Shown here: positions 1-8,754 of the stretch, piece by piece
How the letters are laid out: each line of letters opens with the position of its first letter
Numbering within the stretch: position 1 is the stretch's first letter
NCBI GenBank assembly: GCA_025059775.1
Contig: JANXCW010000015.1
Coordinates: 1-38,898, forward strand
DNA from: Armatimonadota bacterium
Lineage (GTDB): Bacteria > Sysuimicrobiota > Sysuimicrobiia > Sysuimicrobiales > Sysuimicrobiaceae
DNA length: 38,898 nucleotides
Direction of reading: 5' to 3'
The notes under the pieces: generated by a model
Database searches by the model: none
Told to the model about the DNA's origin: nothing
The model's input: the letters and a program-made list of their open reading frames with translations, nothing else
Position numbers and translations under genes: made by a program

Positions 1-87
1 GAGAGGCTGGGGGAGGACCCCGAGACAAAGCAGGAAGCAGGAGGGGTCTGGCAGGTGCTGGACGGACGTACCTTGCCCCCCACCTAA
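1..87 (+). CDS. C-terminal tail of an unidentified protein (5' truncated by window)
   Basis: Reading frame 1 is open from the first base to a TAA stop at 85-87, giving 28 residues that end in RTLPPT. Nearly all third codon positions are G or C, as in the clear genes of this window, which suggests real coding sequence rather than chance. It points towards, and ends 9 bases before, the stop of the minus-strand gene at 97. The fragment is too short and featureless to assign a family, and the start lies outside the window. Function unknown. Confidence 0.55.
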   Translation, partial: ERLGEDPETKQEAGGVWQVLDGRTLPPT

Positions 88-96
88 GGCGCGGCC

Positions 97-549
97 CTAC
101 CGAACGAGCCGCAGGCCCTCCACCGCCCCGGTGGAGACCGCCGTCACCACCAGGCCCGCGGTGACTACCCCGATCGCGATGGACGCCCACGCCTTACCCC
201 GGGGGAGTCCCAGCAACCACGCGAGGAGGGTGCCCGCGTAGGCGCCCGTGCCTGGGAGGGGTACGGCCACGAACAGGGCAAGGCCCAGGATCTTGTACCG
301 CTGCACGTAGGGCGTTCCCTGACGGCGGACCCGCTCCATCCGCCGCGCGATCCACCCGATCCGGGAGAGAAACCGGTGGTAGCACAGGTCAAGGGTGATC
401 CACCCGGGGATGATGACCAGGAGGTTGGTGAGGGTGCAGAGGAGGAAGGTCTGGAGCGGCGGGTGGCCCTGCGCGAGGGCCACCGGGATGGCGCCCCGCA
501 GCTCCACCCACGGCACCAGGCTCAGGGTCGCGATCCACCACAGGCTCAT
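97..549 (-). CDS. COG2426 small multi-drug export-like membrane protein
   Basis: A 150-residue integral membrane protein that starts MSLWWIATLS and carries the family's early motif PWVELRGAIPVAL near residues 13-25, followed by further hydrophobic segments at about 34-57, 88-115 and 122-145. The motif LPGTGAYAG (about 98-106) is also typical of the COG2426/putative small multi-drug export family. Transport activity in this family is poorly established, so the name is a family label only. The ATG at 547-549 overlaps the TGA of the upstream thioesterase gene in an ATGA junction, so the two are probably translationally coupled. The reading frame stays open far upstream, but that part overlaps the thioesterase and has no coding character of its own. 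Length is normal for the family. Confidence 0.8.
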   Translation of the reverse strand: MSLWWIATLSLVPWVELRGAIPVALAQGHPPLQTFLLCTLTNLLVIIPGWITLDLCYHRFLSRIGWIARRMERVRRQGTPYVQRYKILGLALFVAVPLPGTGAYAGTLLAWLLGLPRGKAWASIAIGVVTAGLVVTAVSTGAVEGLRLVR

Positions 550-1499
550 CTCCAGGCCTTCCGACGGTGCAGGCGCCGTGCGCGTCGCTCCATGGCCGCC
601 GTATACCGGGCCTGCTCCTCGGGTGTTTCCGGCACGTACGGCGGGAGGGGACATGGCCTGCCCTCGGGATCCACGTGGACCAGGGTGACGAAGGTGGTGC
701 ACGTGTGCCACATAGCTCCGGAGAATGGGTCCTCTGCGCGGACCCACAGGCCCACCTCCAGGGAGCTGCGGCCCACGAAGTTCAGAGCGGCAAGCAGGTG
801 GAGGATCTGCCCCACCCGCACGGGGTTCACGAAGTCCAGGGCGTCCACGGAGGCGGTCACCACGGGGCCCCGGGCGTACCGGATCGCCACGATGGCCGCG
901 TGTTCGTCGAGGAGCATCATGAGGTTTCCCGCGAACAGGAGGTTGCCCGCCACCGCGTCCTCGGGGAACACCAGGCGGACGGACCGGGCCGCGTGACGGG
1001 TAGGGTGCGGGATCTCCGGGGGCGCGCGGTGGGCCGCGATGCGCGCTAGGCGTTGTTCCCGCCGCTTCCGGGCCGCCTGCAGGAGCCGCTCCTCCTCTTG
1101 GGTTTCCGCCACCACCCGAATGCCCACGGGCCGCGGCCGGCCCGCCTCGTCCACAGCTACGAAGGCGAGGTGGGCGGAGGTGGTGTGGCGCCGCACCTCC
1201 GCTTTCGGATCCTCCGCGTAAACCTCCACGTCCACCTCCAGGGAGGACCGTCCCACGTCCGTGACCAGGGCTTCCAGGGTCACCACCTCCCCCACGCGCA
1301 CGGGCTGGAGGAAGTCCAGCTCGTCCATGGCCCCCAGGACTACGGGGCCCCGGGCGAGCCGGGAGGCCGCGAGCGTTCCCGCGGTGGCGATCCACGCCAT
1401 CATGCGGCCGCCGTAGAGGGATCCCTGGTCGTTCGCGTGTTCGGGGAAGACGATCTGCACCATCTCCGCCCGCGTTTGCGGGATGTGGACCGTCCGCAT
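546..1499 (-). CDS. acyl-CoA thioesterase with two hotdog domains
   Basis: A 317-residue cytoplasmic protein made of two similar hotdog halves. Each half has the acyl-CoA hydrolase pattern: VFPEHANDQGSLYGGRMM at about 17-34 then GPVVLGAMDELDF at 51-63, and VFPEDAVAGNLLFAGNLMM at about 187-205 then GPVVTASVDALDF at 211-223. Both halves repeat RSSLEV after the helix. This is the layout of the YkhA/ACOT-type thioesterases that hydrolyse acyl-CoA to free acid and CoA; here the duplication is fused in one chain, so one polypeptide could form what is otherwise a dimer. In the second half Asn-Leu-Leu replaces the Asp-Gln region, so the halves may have different catalytic roles. The ATG at 1497-1499 overlaps the nadE stop (TGATG). 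Substrate length cannot be read from sequence. Confidence 0.88.
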   Translation of the reverse strand: MRTVHIPQTRAEMVQIVFPEHANDQGSLYGGRMMAWIATAGTLAASRLARGPVVLGAMDELDFLQPVRVGEVVTLEALVTDVGRSSLEVDVEVYAEDPKAEVRRHTTSAHLAFVAVDEAGRPRPVGIRVVAETQEEERLLQAARKRREQRLARIAAHRAPPEIPHPTRHAARSVRLVFPEDAVAGNLLFAGNLMMLLDEHAAIVAIRYARGPVVTASVDALDFVNPVRVGQILHLLAALNFVGRSSLEVGLWVRAEDPFSGAMWHTCTTFVTLVHVDPEGRPCPLPPYVPETPEEQARYTAAMERRARRLHRRKAWR

Positions 1500-3265
1500 C
1501 AGCGGGCGTCCCGGGCCGTGCCGGCCGCGGTCTCCATCTGGGTCCACGGCCGGTACCAGGAGGTGATGGGAAGCCGCCGGTCGCGTCCGAAGGCCTTGGG
1601 CGTGATCTTCACACCGGGCGGGGCCTGTCGGCGCTTGTACTCGCTGCGGTCCACCATCCGCACCACCTTCGCCACGGTCTCGGGATCGAACCCCGCCCGC
1701 ACGATGTCCTCCGGTGGCGTGTCCTGCTCCACGTAGAGCTCCAGGATGGGATCGAGTACCTCGTAGGGCGGAAGCTTCTCCTGATCCGTCTGGCCCGGCC
1801 GCAGCTCCGCGGTGGGTGGGCGCAGGAACACCCCCTCCGGGATGACGGGATGCCTGGCGTTCCGGTGGCGGGCCAGGGCGTACACCAAGGTTTTCGGCAC
1901 GTCCTTCAGCACCGCGAACCCGCCGGCCATGTCCCCGTACAGGGTGGCATACCCCACGCTCAGCTCGCTCTTGTTGCCCGTGGTGAGCACGATCCCCCCG
2001 AACTTGTTGGTGAGGGCCATGAGGAGGTTTCCGCGGATGCGGGCCTGGATGTTCTCCTCCGCCTCGTTGGGCTGTGTGCCCGCGAAAGGCGCCGCGAGCG
2101 TCTCCAGATAGCTCTGGAAGACCTCCCCGATGGGGAGCACCAAGAGACGGATCCCCAGGTTGCGGGCCAGCTCCTCCGCGTACCGCACGCTCTCCCCGGA
2201 GGTGTACGGGGAGGGCATGGACACGCCCCAGACGTTCTCCGGCCCCAAGGCATCCATGGCGATGACGGCCACCAGGGAAGAGTCGATCCCGCCCGAGAGC
2301 CCCACCACCACCTGGTGGAACCCGTTCTTCCGCACGTAGTCCCGGGTCCCTACCACCAGGGCCCGGTACACCTCCTCCAGGTCCGGTAAGGGTTCCGCCA
2401 GGAAGGGCGCCACGGGGGGCCGGGGACGGTCCCGCAGCGCCTCCAGCTCCACCACGGAGACGGGTGGAGCCTGGAGCGGGAACCGGTCGCTCTCCTCCAC
2501 CCCCGTGCGACGGGCCCGCAGGCGCTTGGCCCGGGCCACGTCCACGTCGCACACCACCAGGGCCTCCTCGAACTGTGGGCCCCGGGCCAGGACTTTCCCT
2601 TCCTGGTCTATCACCACGCTGCCGCCGTCGAAGACCAGCTCGTCCTGTCCGCCCACTACGTTCACGTAGCACAGGACCACCCCGTGGTCCCGGGCCCGGG
2701 TGCGGAGCATCTCCTCCCGCTCCCGCCACTTGCCCCGGTGATAGGGGGAGCCGTTGATGTTGAAAGCGATCAGCGCCCCAGCCTGGGCCTGCACCGCGAG
2801 GGGGCCGTCCGGAAACCAGATGTCCTCGCAGATGTTCACCGCCACGGGGAGTTCTCCCAGTCGGAAGACGGGCACCGTCGTCCCCGGTGCGAAGTACCGT
2901 TTCTCGTCGAAGACCCCATAGTTGGGCAACAGCCGCTTGTGGTACACCCCCGCGATCCGGCCGTCCGCGCACACCGCGGCCGCGTTGTACAGGTACGTGG
3001 CGCGGTCCACAAACCCCACCACCGCCACCAGGTCCGTGGTGTGGGCCGCGATCTCCTCCACCGCCCGCAGGTTCCCCTCCACGAAGTCCGGCTTGAGCAC
3101 GAGGTCCTCCGGCGGGTAGCCGGTGACCGCGAGCTCCGGGAAGAGCACCACGTCCGCACCAAGCTCCCGGGCCTGTCGCAACCGCTCCACGATGCGGCGG
3201 ACGTTGCCCTCCAGGTCTCCCACCACGGGGTTGATCTGCGCGAGCGCCACCCGCAGGGTCCGCAC
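1499..3265 (-). CDS. nadE: glutamine-dependent NAD+ synthetase
   Basis: A 588-residue two-domain enzyme that amidates nicotinic acid adenine dinucleotide to NAD+, using ammonia taken from glutamine. The N-terminal nitrilase-type glutaminase domain (about 1-270) shows the Glu-Lys-Cys triad as E44 (FPELAVTGY), K110 (VYHKRLLP) and C146 (NICEDIW). The C-terminal synthetase domain (about 290-575) has the ATP-binding loop SGGIDSS at 324-330, TTGNKSELSVGYAT near 428-441 and the C-terminal YKRRQAPPG. I chose the GTG at 3263-3265 because it is preceded by GAGG and lies 20 bases after the M20 gene stop; upstream in-frame sequence overlaps that gene. It forms a minus-strand unit with the thioesterase (one-base overlap). 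Length is normal for the glutaminase-fused class. Confidence 0.95.
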   Translation of the reverse strand: MRTLRVALAQINPVVGDLEGNVRRIVERLRQARELGADVVLFPELAVTGYPPEDLVLKPDFVEGNLRAVEEIAAHTTDLVAVVGFVDRATYLYNAAAVCADGRIAGVYHKRLLPNYGVFDEKRYFAPGTTVPVFRLGELPVAVNICEDIWFPDGPLAVQAQAGALIAFNINGSPYHRGKWREREEMLRTRARDHGVVLCYVNVVGGQDELVFDGGSVVIDQEGKVLARGPQFEEALVVCDVDVARAKRLRARRTGVEESDRFPLQAPPVSVVELEALRDRPRPPVAPFLAEPLPDLEEVYRALVVGTRDYVRKNGFHQVVVGLSGGIDSSLVAVIAMDALGPENVWGVSMPSPYTSGESVRYAEELARNLGIRLLVLPIGEVFQSYLETLAAPFAGTQPNEAEENIQARIRGNLLMALTNKFGGIVLTTGNKSELSVGYATLYGDMAGGFAVLKDVPKTLVYALARHRNARHPVIPEGVFLRPPTAELRPGQTDQEKLPPYEVLDPILELYVEQDTPPEDIVRAGFDPETVAKVVRMVDRSEYKRRQAPPGVKITPKAFGRDRRLPITSWYRPWTQMETAAGTARDAR

Positions 3266-3285
3266 GCCTCTAGGATACGGTACCT

Positions 3286-4686
3286 TCACAGAGGCGTCAG
3301 GGGTTCGGCTGGCGCTGGCCGCGGGATCCCCCGGAGGTGGTGGAAGAACCGGATCACCGCCTCTACCCCGCCCCACAGGAGGGGAAGCTCCACCTTCTCG
3401 TTGGGCGCGTGGAGGTTGTCGTCCGGGAGTCCGAATCCGGTGACCACCACGGGCAACTTCAGGGTACGGGCCAGCAACTCCACCACGGGCACGGACCCCC
3501 CTTGACGGATGAACCGGACCTCTGCTCCGAATGCCTCCCGCCATGCCCGGGCCGCGGCCTGTACGGCGGGCTGTTGGGGAGAGATGACCCAGGGCCGTCC
3601 CGCATACAGCTTCCGGACCTCGACCCGATAGACGGGGTGGGTCCGACGCAGGATGTACCGTTCGAAGGCCCGGTGGATCCGATCGGGATCCTGGTCAGGC
3701 ACCAGGCGCATGCTCACCTTCGCGGTGCACCGGGCGGGGAGCACGGTCTTGGCCCCCGATCCGGTAAAGCCTCCGGCCAGTCCGTGGATCTCAAACGTGG
3801 GCCGTGCCCACAGCCGTTCCAGCACCGAGAACCCCTCTTCCCCCGCCACGCCTCGGGCGCCGATCCGGCGCGCGAACTCCGCCTCATCGAGGGCGAGCTC
3901 CTGCCAGGCGCGGCGCTCCTCCTCGGTGGGCGGCCGCACGCGCCGGTAAAAGCCCGGCAGACGCACGCGGCCGCGACGATCCCACAGCGACCCCAACAGC
4001 CGCACCGCCTCATGAAAGGGGTTGGGGACGGCGCCGCCGTAGAGGCCGGAGTGGAGATCTGTCTCGGGCCCCTGCCAGGTCACCTCCTCGTACAGGATCC
4101 CCCGCAGCCCCACGGTGATGGCGGGGATCCCCCGGTCGAAGAAGGCGGAGTCCATCACGAGGGCGCAGTCCGCCGCGAGCTTTCGCCGGTGCCGGGGTAC
4201 GTAGGCGGAGACCTCCGCCCCGCTGCTCTCCTCCTCTCCCTCCACCAGCAGCTTCACGTTCACGGGAAGTCCGTCCGTGGCGAGCAGGGCCTCCAGGGCC
4301 GCCACCACCGCGAAGACCTGCCCCTTGTCGTCCGAAGCACCCCGGGCGTAGAGCCGATCCCCCCGCACCGTGGGCTCAAAGGGTGGGGAATGCCACAGCT
4401 CCAGGGGATCTACGGGCTGCACGTCGTAGTGGCCGTACACGAGCACGGTAGGAGCGTCTGAAGCACCCAGCCACTCCGCGTACACGAGGGGATGGTGCCG
4501 GCTGGAAGGGATCACCTCCACCCGCATCCCCGTTCTCCGCAGCCGGTCCCCGAGCCAGTGGGCGGCCCGCTCGCAGTCCGCATCGTGCTCCGGGAGCGCG
4601 CTGATGCTGGGAATCCGCAGCCAGTCCCCGAGTTCCTCCAGGAACCGGTCGCGATGCTGGCGGGCGTATGCGAGGGCTCGGTCCAT
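3286..4686 (-). CDS. M20 family dipeptidase / metallopeptidase
   Basis: A 466-residue cytoplasmic zinc peptidase of the M20 ArgE/DapE/carnosinase group. Metal-site motifs are in order: YGHYDVQP (H86, D88), GASDDKGQ (D119/D120) and the acidic EGEEESSG (catalytic and metal glutamates near 151-153), with the lid dimerisation domain in between and a C-terminal DDNLHAPNE supplying the last ligand histidine. This subgroup usually cleaves dipeptides or short N-acyl peptides. The ATG at 4684-4686 has AGGAG nine bases upstream. It is the first gene of the minus-strand run and diverges from the membrane-protein gene at 4778. Together with the leucyl aminopeptidase and the peptide-type ABC importer in this window it suggests use of peptides. 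Exact substrate unknown. Confidence 0.92.
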   Translation of the reverse strand: MDRALAYARQHRDRFLEELGDWLRIPSISALPEHDADCERAAHWLGDRLRRTGMRVEVIPSSRHHPLVYAEWLGASDAPTVLVYGHYDVQPVDPLELWHSPPFEPTVRGDRLYARGASDDKGQVFAVVAALEALLATDGLPVNVKLLVEGEEESSGAEVSAYVPRHRRKLAADCALVMDSAFFDRGIPAITVGLRGILYEEVTWQGPETDLHSGLYGGAVPNPFHEAVRLLGSLWDRRGRVRLPGFYRRVRPPTEEERRAWQELALDEAEFARRIGARGVAGEEGFSVLERLWARPTFEIHGLAGGFTGSGAKTVLPARCTAKVSMRLVPDQDPDRIHRAFERYILRRTHPVYRVEVRKLYAGRPWVISPQQPAVQAAARAWREAFGAEVRFIRQGGSVPVVELLARTLKLPVVVTGFGLPDDNLHAPNEKVELPLLWGGVEAVIRFFHHLRGIPRPAPAEPLTPL

Positions 4687-4777
4687 GGTCCGCTTCTCCT
4701 GCGTGAGACCGTGTTCCCTCCCGCTATTCGCCGTTCCCCGTCGCTCCCCTGCCGCATGCGGTATGCTGAAAGGCGGA
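4687..4777. other. 91-bp divergent intergenic region
   Basis: Separates the minus-strand M20 gene from the plus-strand membrane-protein gene. It holds the perfect 10-bp palindrome CCGCATGCGG at 4752-4761 and the ribosome-binding sites of both genes. No convincing -35/-10 pair is visible in either direction. Confidence 0.4.
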
Positions 4778-5593
4778 ATGACTCCCGCCTTCCTCCACCG
4801 GCTCTCGACCCCTGAAGGCCGCCGCCGGACCGACCGGTGGCTGGTGGTGGCCTGCGCGGTGGGCTTCGGCTTCTCCGTGCTCACCTTCGGGTGGGATCGG
4901 TGGTTCTTCCTCCTCATGGTGTGGGCTGGAGTCGTCTACATCCCCCTGCGGCTTGCCCTGGAGTGGCTGGGTTCCAGGGGGCGCCTGCAGCGACAGCGTT
5001 ACCGGGCGCACTTGCCGGACCGGGTCACTCCCTCAAACTTCTCCGTGGCCGCGCAGGCCCTGTGGGACCGGGAGGTGCTGCTGCCCCGCATCGTTTCCCC
5101 GCCCATCGCGGAGAGGGCGCAGATGGCGGTGGTGACGCTGGGACGCTGGGCCCTCACGCGGGATCCCTCCGGAGAAGGAGTCCGGAGACTCGCGGTGCGG
5201 CTCGCCTCGGCCGCGGACGGATGGATGGCAGAGCTGAGCGCGGCTTGGCCGGAGGAGGCGCACAGCATCCAGGCCCGGTGGCGCGACGTCCGGCTGCTCT
5301 CCGCCCTCCTGGCCACCACCCGGGTCCTCGCCTGCCTGTACGAAGAGATCGCCCGGCAACCCTTTTACGGACCCGGGATCGACGCGCAGACCCTGCGGGA
5401 ATTCGTGGACCGCTCCCTGGACTTCCTCGACCTGGCCGCGCTCGACCCCGATCTGCCCACCTGGCGCGGAGGACTGCTCGGTCTGTGGACTCCGGAGGCG
5501 AGGACCGTGCGGGAGCGGTGGGAGGCGTATTGCGAGGCGCGGGGATCTACCGCTCAGGCCATGGAGGCCTTGCAGGAGGTGTTGGAGGCGTGA
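4778..5593 (+). CDS. unidentified two-helix membrane protein
   Basis: A 271-residue protein I do not recognise. Two hydrophobic segments at about 20-40 and 43-62 form a tight hairpin near the N-terminus. The remaining 200 residues look soluble, alpha-helical and rich in Ala, Leu, Arg and Glu, with many tryptophans. The segment just after the second helix is strongly basic (GSRGRLQRQRYRAH), so by the positive-inside rule the large domain is probably cytoplasmic. The ATG at 4778 is preceded by AAAGGCGG. The gene ends in a GTGA overlap with the ornithine cyclodeaminase-like gene, which suggests co-expression. No catalytic motif is evident; the function is open. Confidence 0.75.
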   Translation: MTPAFLHRLSTPEGRRRTDRWLVVACAVGFGFSVLTFGWDRWFFLLMVWAGVVYIPLRLALEWLGSRGRLQRQRYRAHLPDRVTPSNFSVAAQALWDREVLLPRIVSPPIAERAQMAVVTLGRWALTRDPSGEGVRRLAVRLASAADGWMAELSAAWPEEAHSIQARWRDVRLLSALLATTRVLACLYEEIARQPFYGPGIDAQTLREFVDRSLDFLDLAALDPDLPTWRGGLLGLWTPEARTVRERWEAYCEARGSTAQAMEALQEVLEA

Positions 5594-6555
5594 GCGCCAT
5601 TTGGCTTGCCGAGGAAGACATCTCGCGCCTGCTCCCGCTTCCGGAGGCCATCCGGGTGCTGGAGGAAGCCTTCCGCGCGAAGGCGGCGGGAGAGGCCGTC
5701 AACGTCCCGCGTACCCGGGTGGTGACCCCTGAGGGGGTGCTCCACGTGATGTCTGCGGGGTGGATCTCGGGGGGCGTGATGGGGTTGAAGGCGTACACCA
5801 CTTCCCCAGCGGGAGCGCGATTTGTGGTGCTGCTGTACGCTACGGACGGTCGGCTCCTGGCCGGCATGGAGGCGGACGTGCTGGGGCAGCGACGAACAGG
5901 TGCCGCCAGTGGGCTTGCCACCCGGTACATGGCCCGTCCGGAGGCCTCCGTGGTCGCGGTGATCGGGAGCGGCTGGCAGGCGAGGACCCAGCTGGCCGCG
6001 GTGTGTGCGGTGCGCTCCGTCCGGGAGGCCCGGGTCTACAGCCGCACGCCCCAGCGCCGTGAGGCCTTCGCGCGGGAGATGTCGGAGCAGCTCGCAATCC
6101 CCGTGCGGGCCGTGCCCTCCGGAGAGGAAGCTGTGACGGGCGCGGACGTGATCTGCACCATCACCACGGCCCGGGAGCCGGTCCTGCGGGGTCGATGGCT
6201 GCATCCCGGGGTGCACATCAATGCGGCGGGCGTCAACTGGCCGGATCGCCGGGAGCTGGACGGGGAGGCGGTGCGGCGGGCCCACCGCATTGCGGTGGAC
6301 GATCTTGCCCAGGCGCAGATGGAGTGCGGGGATCTGGTGCAGGCGGAACGGGAAGGAGTCTTCCGGTGGGAGCAGGCGGTGGAGCTCTCGGACATCGTGG
6401 CGGGAAGGGTCCCCGGGCGCGGGGACCCGCGGGAGATCACCCTCTTTGCCTCGCAGGGGATTGCCCTGGAGGACGTGGCCGTGGCGAAGCTGGTCTACGA
6501 ACGGGCCCGTGAGGAGGGTGTGGGCCGCCCCTTCGCGGAATTCCGCGGGAGGTAG
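5590..6555 (+). CDS. ornithine cyclodeaminase / mu-crystallin family enzyme
   Basis: A 321-residue NAD(P)-dependent enzyme. The family's dinucleotide loop is VIGSGWQART with G126-S-G-W-Q-A131, and the substrate-binding lysine is probably K67 in GLKAYTTSP. The family also contains alanine dehydrogenase, ketimine/pyrroline-2-carboxylate reductases and L-lysine cyclodeaminase, and these cannot be separated by eye. The ornithine cyclodeaminase reaction (ornithine to proline plus ammonia) is therefore only one possibility. The GTG at 5590-5592 overlaps the TGA of the gene before it and has AGGAGG a short way upstream. The leucyl aminopeptidase gene begins 5 bases after its stop, so peptide breakdown and amino-acid catabolism are plausible common themes. 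Confidence 0.88.
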   Translation: MSAIWLAEEDISRLLPLPEAIRVLEEAFRAKAAGEAVNVPRTRVVTPEGVLHVMSAGWISGGVMGLKAYTTSPAGARFVVLLYATDGRLLAGMEADVLGQRRTGAASGLATRYMARPEASVVAVIGSGWQARTQLAAVCAVRSVREARVYSRTPQRREAFAREMSEQLAIPVRAVPSGEEAVTGADVICTITTAREPVLRGRWLHPGVHINAAGVNWPDRRELDGEAVRRAHRIAVDDLAQAQMECGDLVQAEREGVFRWEQAVELSDIVAGRVPGRGDPREITLFASQGIALEDVAVAKLVYERAREEGVGRPFAEFRGR

Positions 6556-6560
6556 CGGGG

Positions 6561-8036
6561 ATGCAGGTGATGCTCTCGAACATCCGACCCGAGCAGGCCT
6601 CGTGCGATGCCCTGGCCATCTTGATAGAGGAGCAGGCACTGGAAGCTGCCCTCGAGGATCTGGACCGAGCCCTGGACGGATGGATCCGGGAGGCTGTGCG
6701 CCTGACGGGGTTTGGAGGCAAGCAGGACCGGACGCTGTGGCTATTCACCCACGGAAAGATCCCTCCCCCCCGCTTGGTGCTGGTAGGAATGGGGCGGCCG
6801 AAGGTCGGATCCGCCTGGACGGAGGCCCTGCGCCGGGCTGCCGCGGTGGCCGTCCGCGAGGCCCGGTCCCAGCGGGTACGCCACCTGGCGGTATGGACAC
6901 CGCGGCTCCCCCCGCAGGCCCTGGGGGCCGTGGTGGAGGGCTTGTACCTGGGCGCGTACCGGTACGAGGCCTACAGGACCTTCGAGGAGCCGCAGCTGGA
7001 GCGCGTGCAGATCCTGGGTGGTACGGATGCCGAGCGGAGAAGGGCCCTCCACCGGGGGCAGGTGCTGGCCGAGGCCACCTGCTTCGCCCGGGACCTCGTG
7101 AACGCCCCGCCGAACGAGGTCACGCCTCCGGCCCTGGCCCGCATCGCCCGGCGGATCGCCCGAGAGCGGGACCTGAGGATCCGGGTATACGGCCCCCTGC
7201 AGCTCCAGCGCATGGGCGCGGGCGCCATCCTCGCGGTGGGTCGCGGGAGCAGGCAGCCTCCGCAGCTCATCGTGCTGGAGTACCGGCCGCCCCGCGCGAA
7301 CCGGACCGTGGTGATCGCGGGCAAGGGCGTTACCTTCGATGCGGGCGGGCTCGACCTCAAGACCGCGGAAGGTATGGAGACCATGAAGTCCGACTGTGCG
7401 GGAGCCGCCGCGGTGCTGGCGGCCATGCGGGCCCTTCCCGCGCTTCGGGTTCCCCACCGCGTGGTGGGGATCGTGGGGGCGGTGGAGAACCTGCTCGGGG
7501 AATCGGCGATGAAGCCCGGCGACATCGTACGGGCCCTGAACGGCAAAACCATCGAGATCACCAACACGGATGCGGAGGGCCGGGTGGTGCTCGCGGATGC
7601 CCTCAGCTACGCGGCCCGCTACCGGCCGGACGCCATCGTGGACCTCGCCACCTTGACGGGCTCCGCCATCGTGGCCCTGGGCTACCACGCGGCCGCCATT
7701 CTGGGCAACGACCGGGCCCTCATTCAGGACCTCATCCGGGCCGGGGAGGCAGCGGGGGAGCGATTGTGGGAGCTGCCCCTGTATGAGGAATTCCGGGAGG
7801 CCATCCGGAGCGAGGTGGCGGATCTCAAGAACTCCGCGGGTCGGTACGGCGGCGCCCAAAAGGGTGCTGCCTTCATCGCGGAGTTCGTGGGCGACCGGCC
7901 CTGGGCCCACCTGGACATCGCGGGGGTGGCCTTCCTGGACAAGGCCGAGGGCCAGGCCCCGCACCTGCCCAAGGGGGCCACGGGCTTCGGGGTCCGCACC
8001 CTCCTCAACTGGCTTGCGCCCCCGGAGGAGACGTGA
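6561..8036 (+). CDS. pepA: leucyl aminopeptidase (M17 family)
   Basis: A 491-residue cytoplasmic aminopeptidase that removes N-terminal residues from peptides with two metal ions. The M17 C-terminal catalytic domain is clear: AGKGVTFDAGGLDLK with K255 and D260, MKSDCAGAAAV around 274-284, and the signature NTDAEGR at 335-341. The N-terminal macro-like domain (about 1-160) is less conserved, as usual. The ATG is preceded by GGAGGT. It lies five bases after the ornithine cyclodeaminase-family gene and ends only three bases before the stop of the convergent UPF0173 gene, so no separate terminator fits between them. Length is standard. M17 proteins in other bacteria sometimes also bind DNA, but nothing here supports that. 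Confidence 0.95.
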   Translation: MQVMLSNIRPEQASCDALAILIEEQALEAALEDLDRALDGWIREAVRLTGFGGKQDRTLWLFTHGKIPPPRLVLVGMGRPKVGSAWTEALRRAAAVAVREARSQRVRHLAVWTPRLPPQALGAVVEGLYLGAYRYEAYRTFEEPQLERVQILGGTDAERRRALHRGQVLAEATCFARDLVNAPPNEVTPPALARIARRIARERDLRIRVYGPLQLQRMGAGAILAVGRGSRQPPQLIVLEYRPPRANRTVVIAGKGVTFDAGGLDLKTAEGMETMKSDCAGAAAVLAAMRALPALRVPHRVVGIVGAVENLLGESAMKPGDIVRALNGKTIEITNTDAEGRVVLADALSYAARYRPDAIVDLATLTGSAIVALGYHAAAILGNDRALIQDLIRAGEAAGERLWELPLYEEFREAIRSEVADLKNSAGRYGGAQKGAAFIAEFVGDRPWAHLDIAGVAFLDKAEGQAPHLPKGATGFGVRTLLNWLAPPEET

Positions 8037-8039
8037 GCG

Positions 8040-8702
8040 CTAAGCCTTCCACGCCATAACCCAGATCTCCTGGGTGGCGGGCAGATCCTTGATCTCCACC
8101 GTGTGGCCCACCCGCTTGATGTTCTGCTTGTTGGCCAGGAACGGGTCGAGGGGAGCGATGGGCCAGTCCGGGTTCACTTCCGTCCGGTAGTGCATGGGAA
8201 CCACCACCCGGGGGTGGAGCTGCGCGATCACCCGATCCGCGGTGGCCGCGTCGATGGTGTAGTAGCCCCCTACGGGGACCAGGAAGATGTCCGGGTTCTG
8301 GGCCTGCGCCGCGGTCTGAGGATCCAGGGCGTGGCCGAGGTCGCCCGCATGGAGGATGCGCAGTCCGTCCGCCACCACCCAGAACATGGCGTTCTTGCCC
8401 CGCTGGGAGCCCTGGGTCTCGTCGTGGTAGGTGCGCACCGTCCGGATCTCGATGCCGTCCACCGTCTCCTGTACATCCGCCCAGTCCCGGCCCTCATCCC
8501 GGAGGCCCCGGATCACCCGCGGGGAACCGCTTGCGAGGGCCACGTGGTTGTGGTCGAAGTGCTCGTGGCTGATGAGCACCAGATCCGCAGGCACGGGCTG
8601 CATGGGGTAACCCACCTGCTCGTTGTAGGGGTCCACGAGAATGCGCCTGCCCGCTTGGGTCTCCAGCAGAAAGCACGCATGCCCCAGATAGGTGATCTTC
8701 AT
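8040..8702 (-). CDS. UPF0173 metal-dependent hydrolase (beta-lactamase fold)
   Basis: A 220-residue single-domain metallo-beta-lactamase-fold protein. It begins MKITYLGHACFLLE and has the metal motif SHEHFDH at 45-51 (H46, H48, D50, H51), followed by HAGDLGH and the late VVPMHYRTE with its ligand histidine. This is the UPF0173/UlaG-like family, for which no general substrate is known. The start was set at the ATG at 8700-8702, which has AAGGAGGGAGG immediately upstream; a longer frame exists but would run through the control region of the pyr operon. It is transcribed divergently from pyrB and convergently with pepA. Confidence 0.88.
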   Translation of the reverse strand: MKITYLGHACFLLETQAGRRILVDPYNEQVGYPMQPVPADLVLISHEHFDHNHVALASGSPRVIRGLRDEGRDWADVQETVDGIEIRTVRTYHDETQGSQRGKNAMFWVVADGLRILHAGDLGHALDPQTAAQAQNPDIFLVPVGGYYTIDAATADRVIAQLHPRVVVPMHYRTEVNPDWPIAPLDPFLANKQNIKRVGHTVEIKDLPATQEIWVMAWKA

Positions 8703-8725
8703 GGTCCTCCCTCCTTTCTTTCTCG

Positions 8726-8754
8726 TTGACCCGAGGGCTTCCACGTGATAGTTT
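8726..8754 (+). promoter_or_regulatory. candidate promoter of the pyr operon
   Basis: TTGACC at 8726-8731 (5 of 6 to the -35 consensus) and TAGTTT at 8749-8754 lie 17 bases apart, and TG at 8746-8747 gives an extended -10. The predicted transcript starts near 8761, just ahead of the PyrR-type RNA element. The -10 hexamer is weak (3 of 6), so the call rests on the spacing, the -35 and the TG. Confidence 0.55.

Noticed and set aside
97-3544. Very long minus-strand frames of 432, 681 and 808 codons that extend past the chosen starts.
   Set aside because: The extra N-terminal parts are Gly/Arg/Pro-rich translations of neighbouring genes in another frame, a normal effect of high GC. Ribosome-binding sites and family lengths support the shorter starts.
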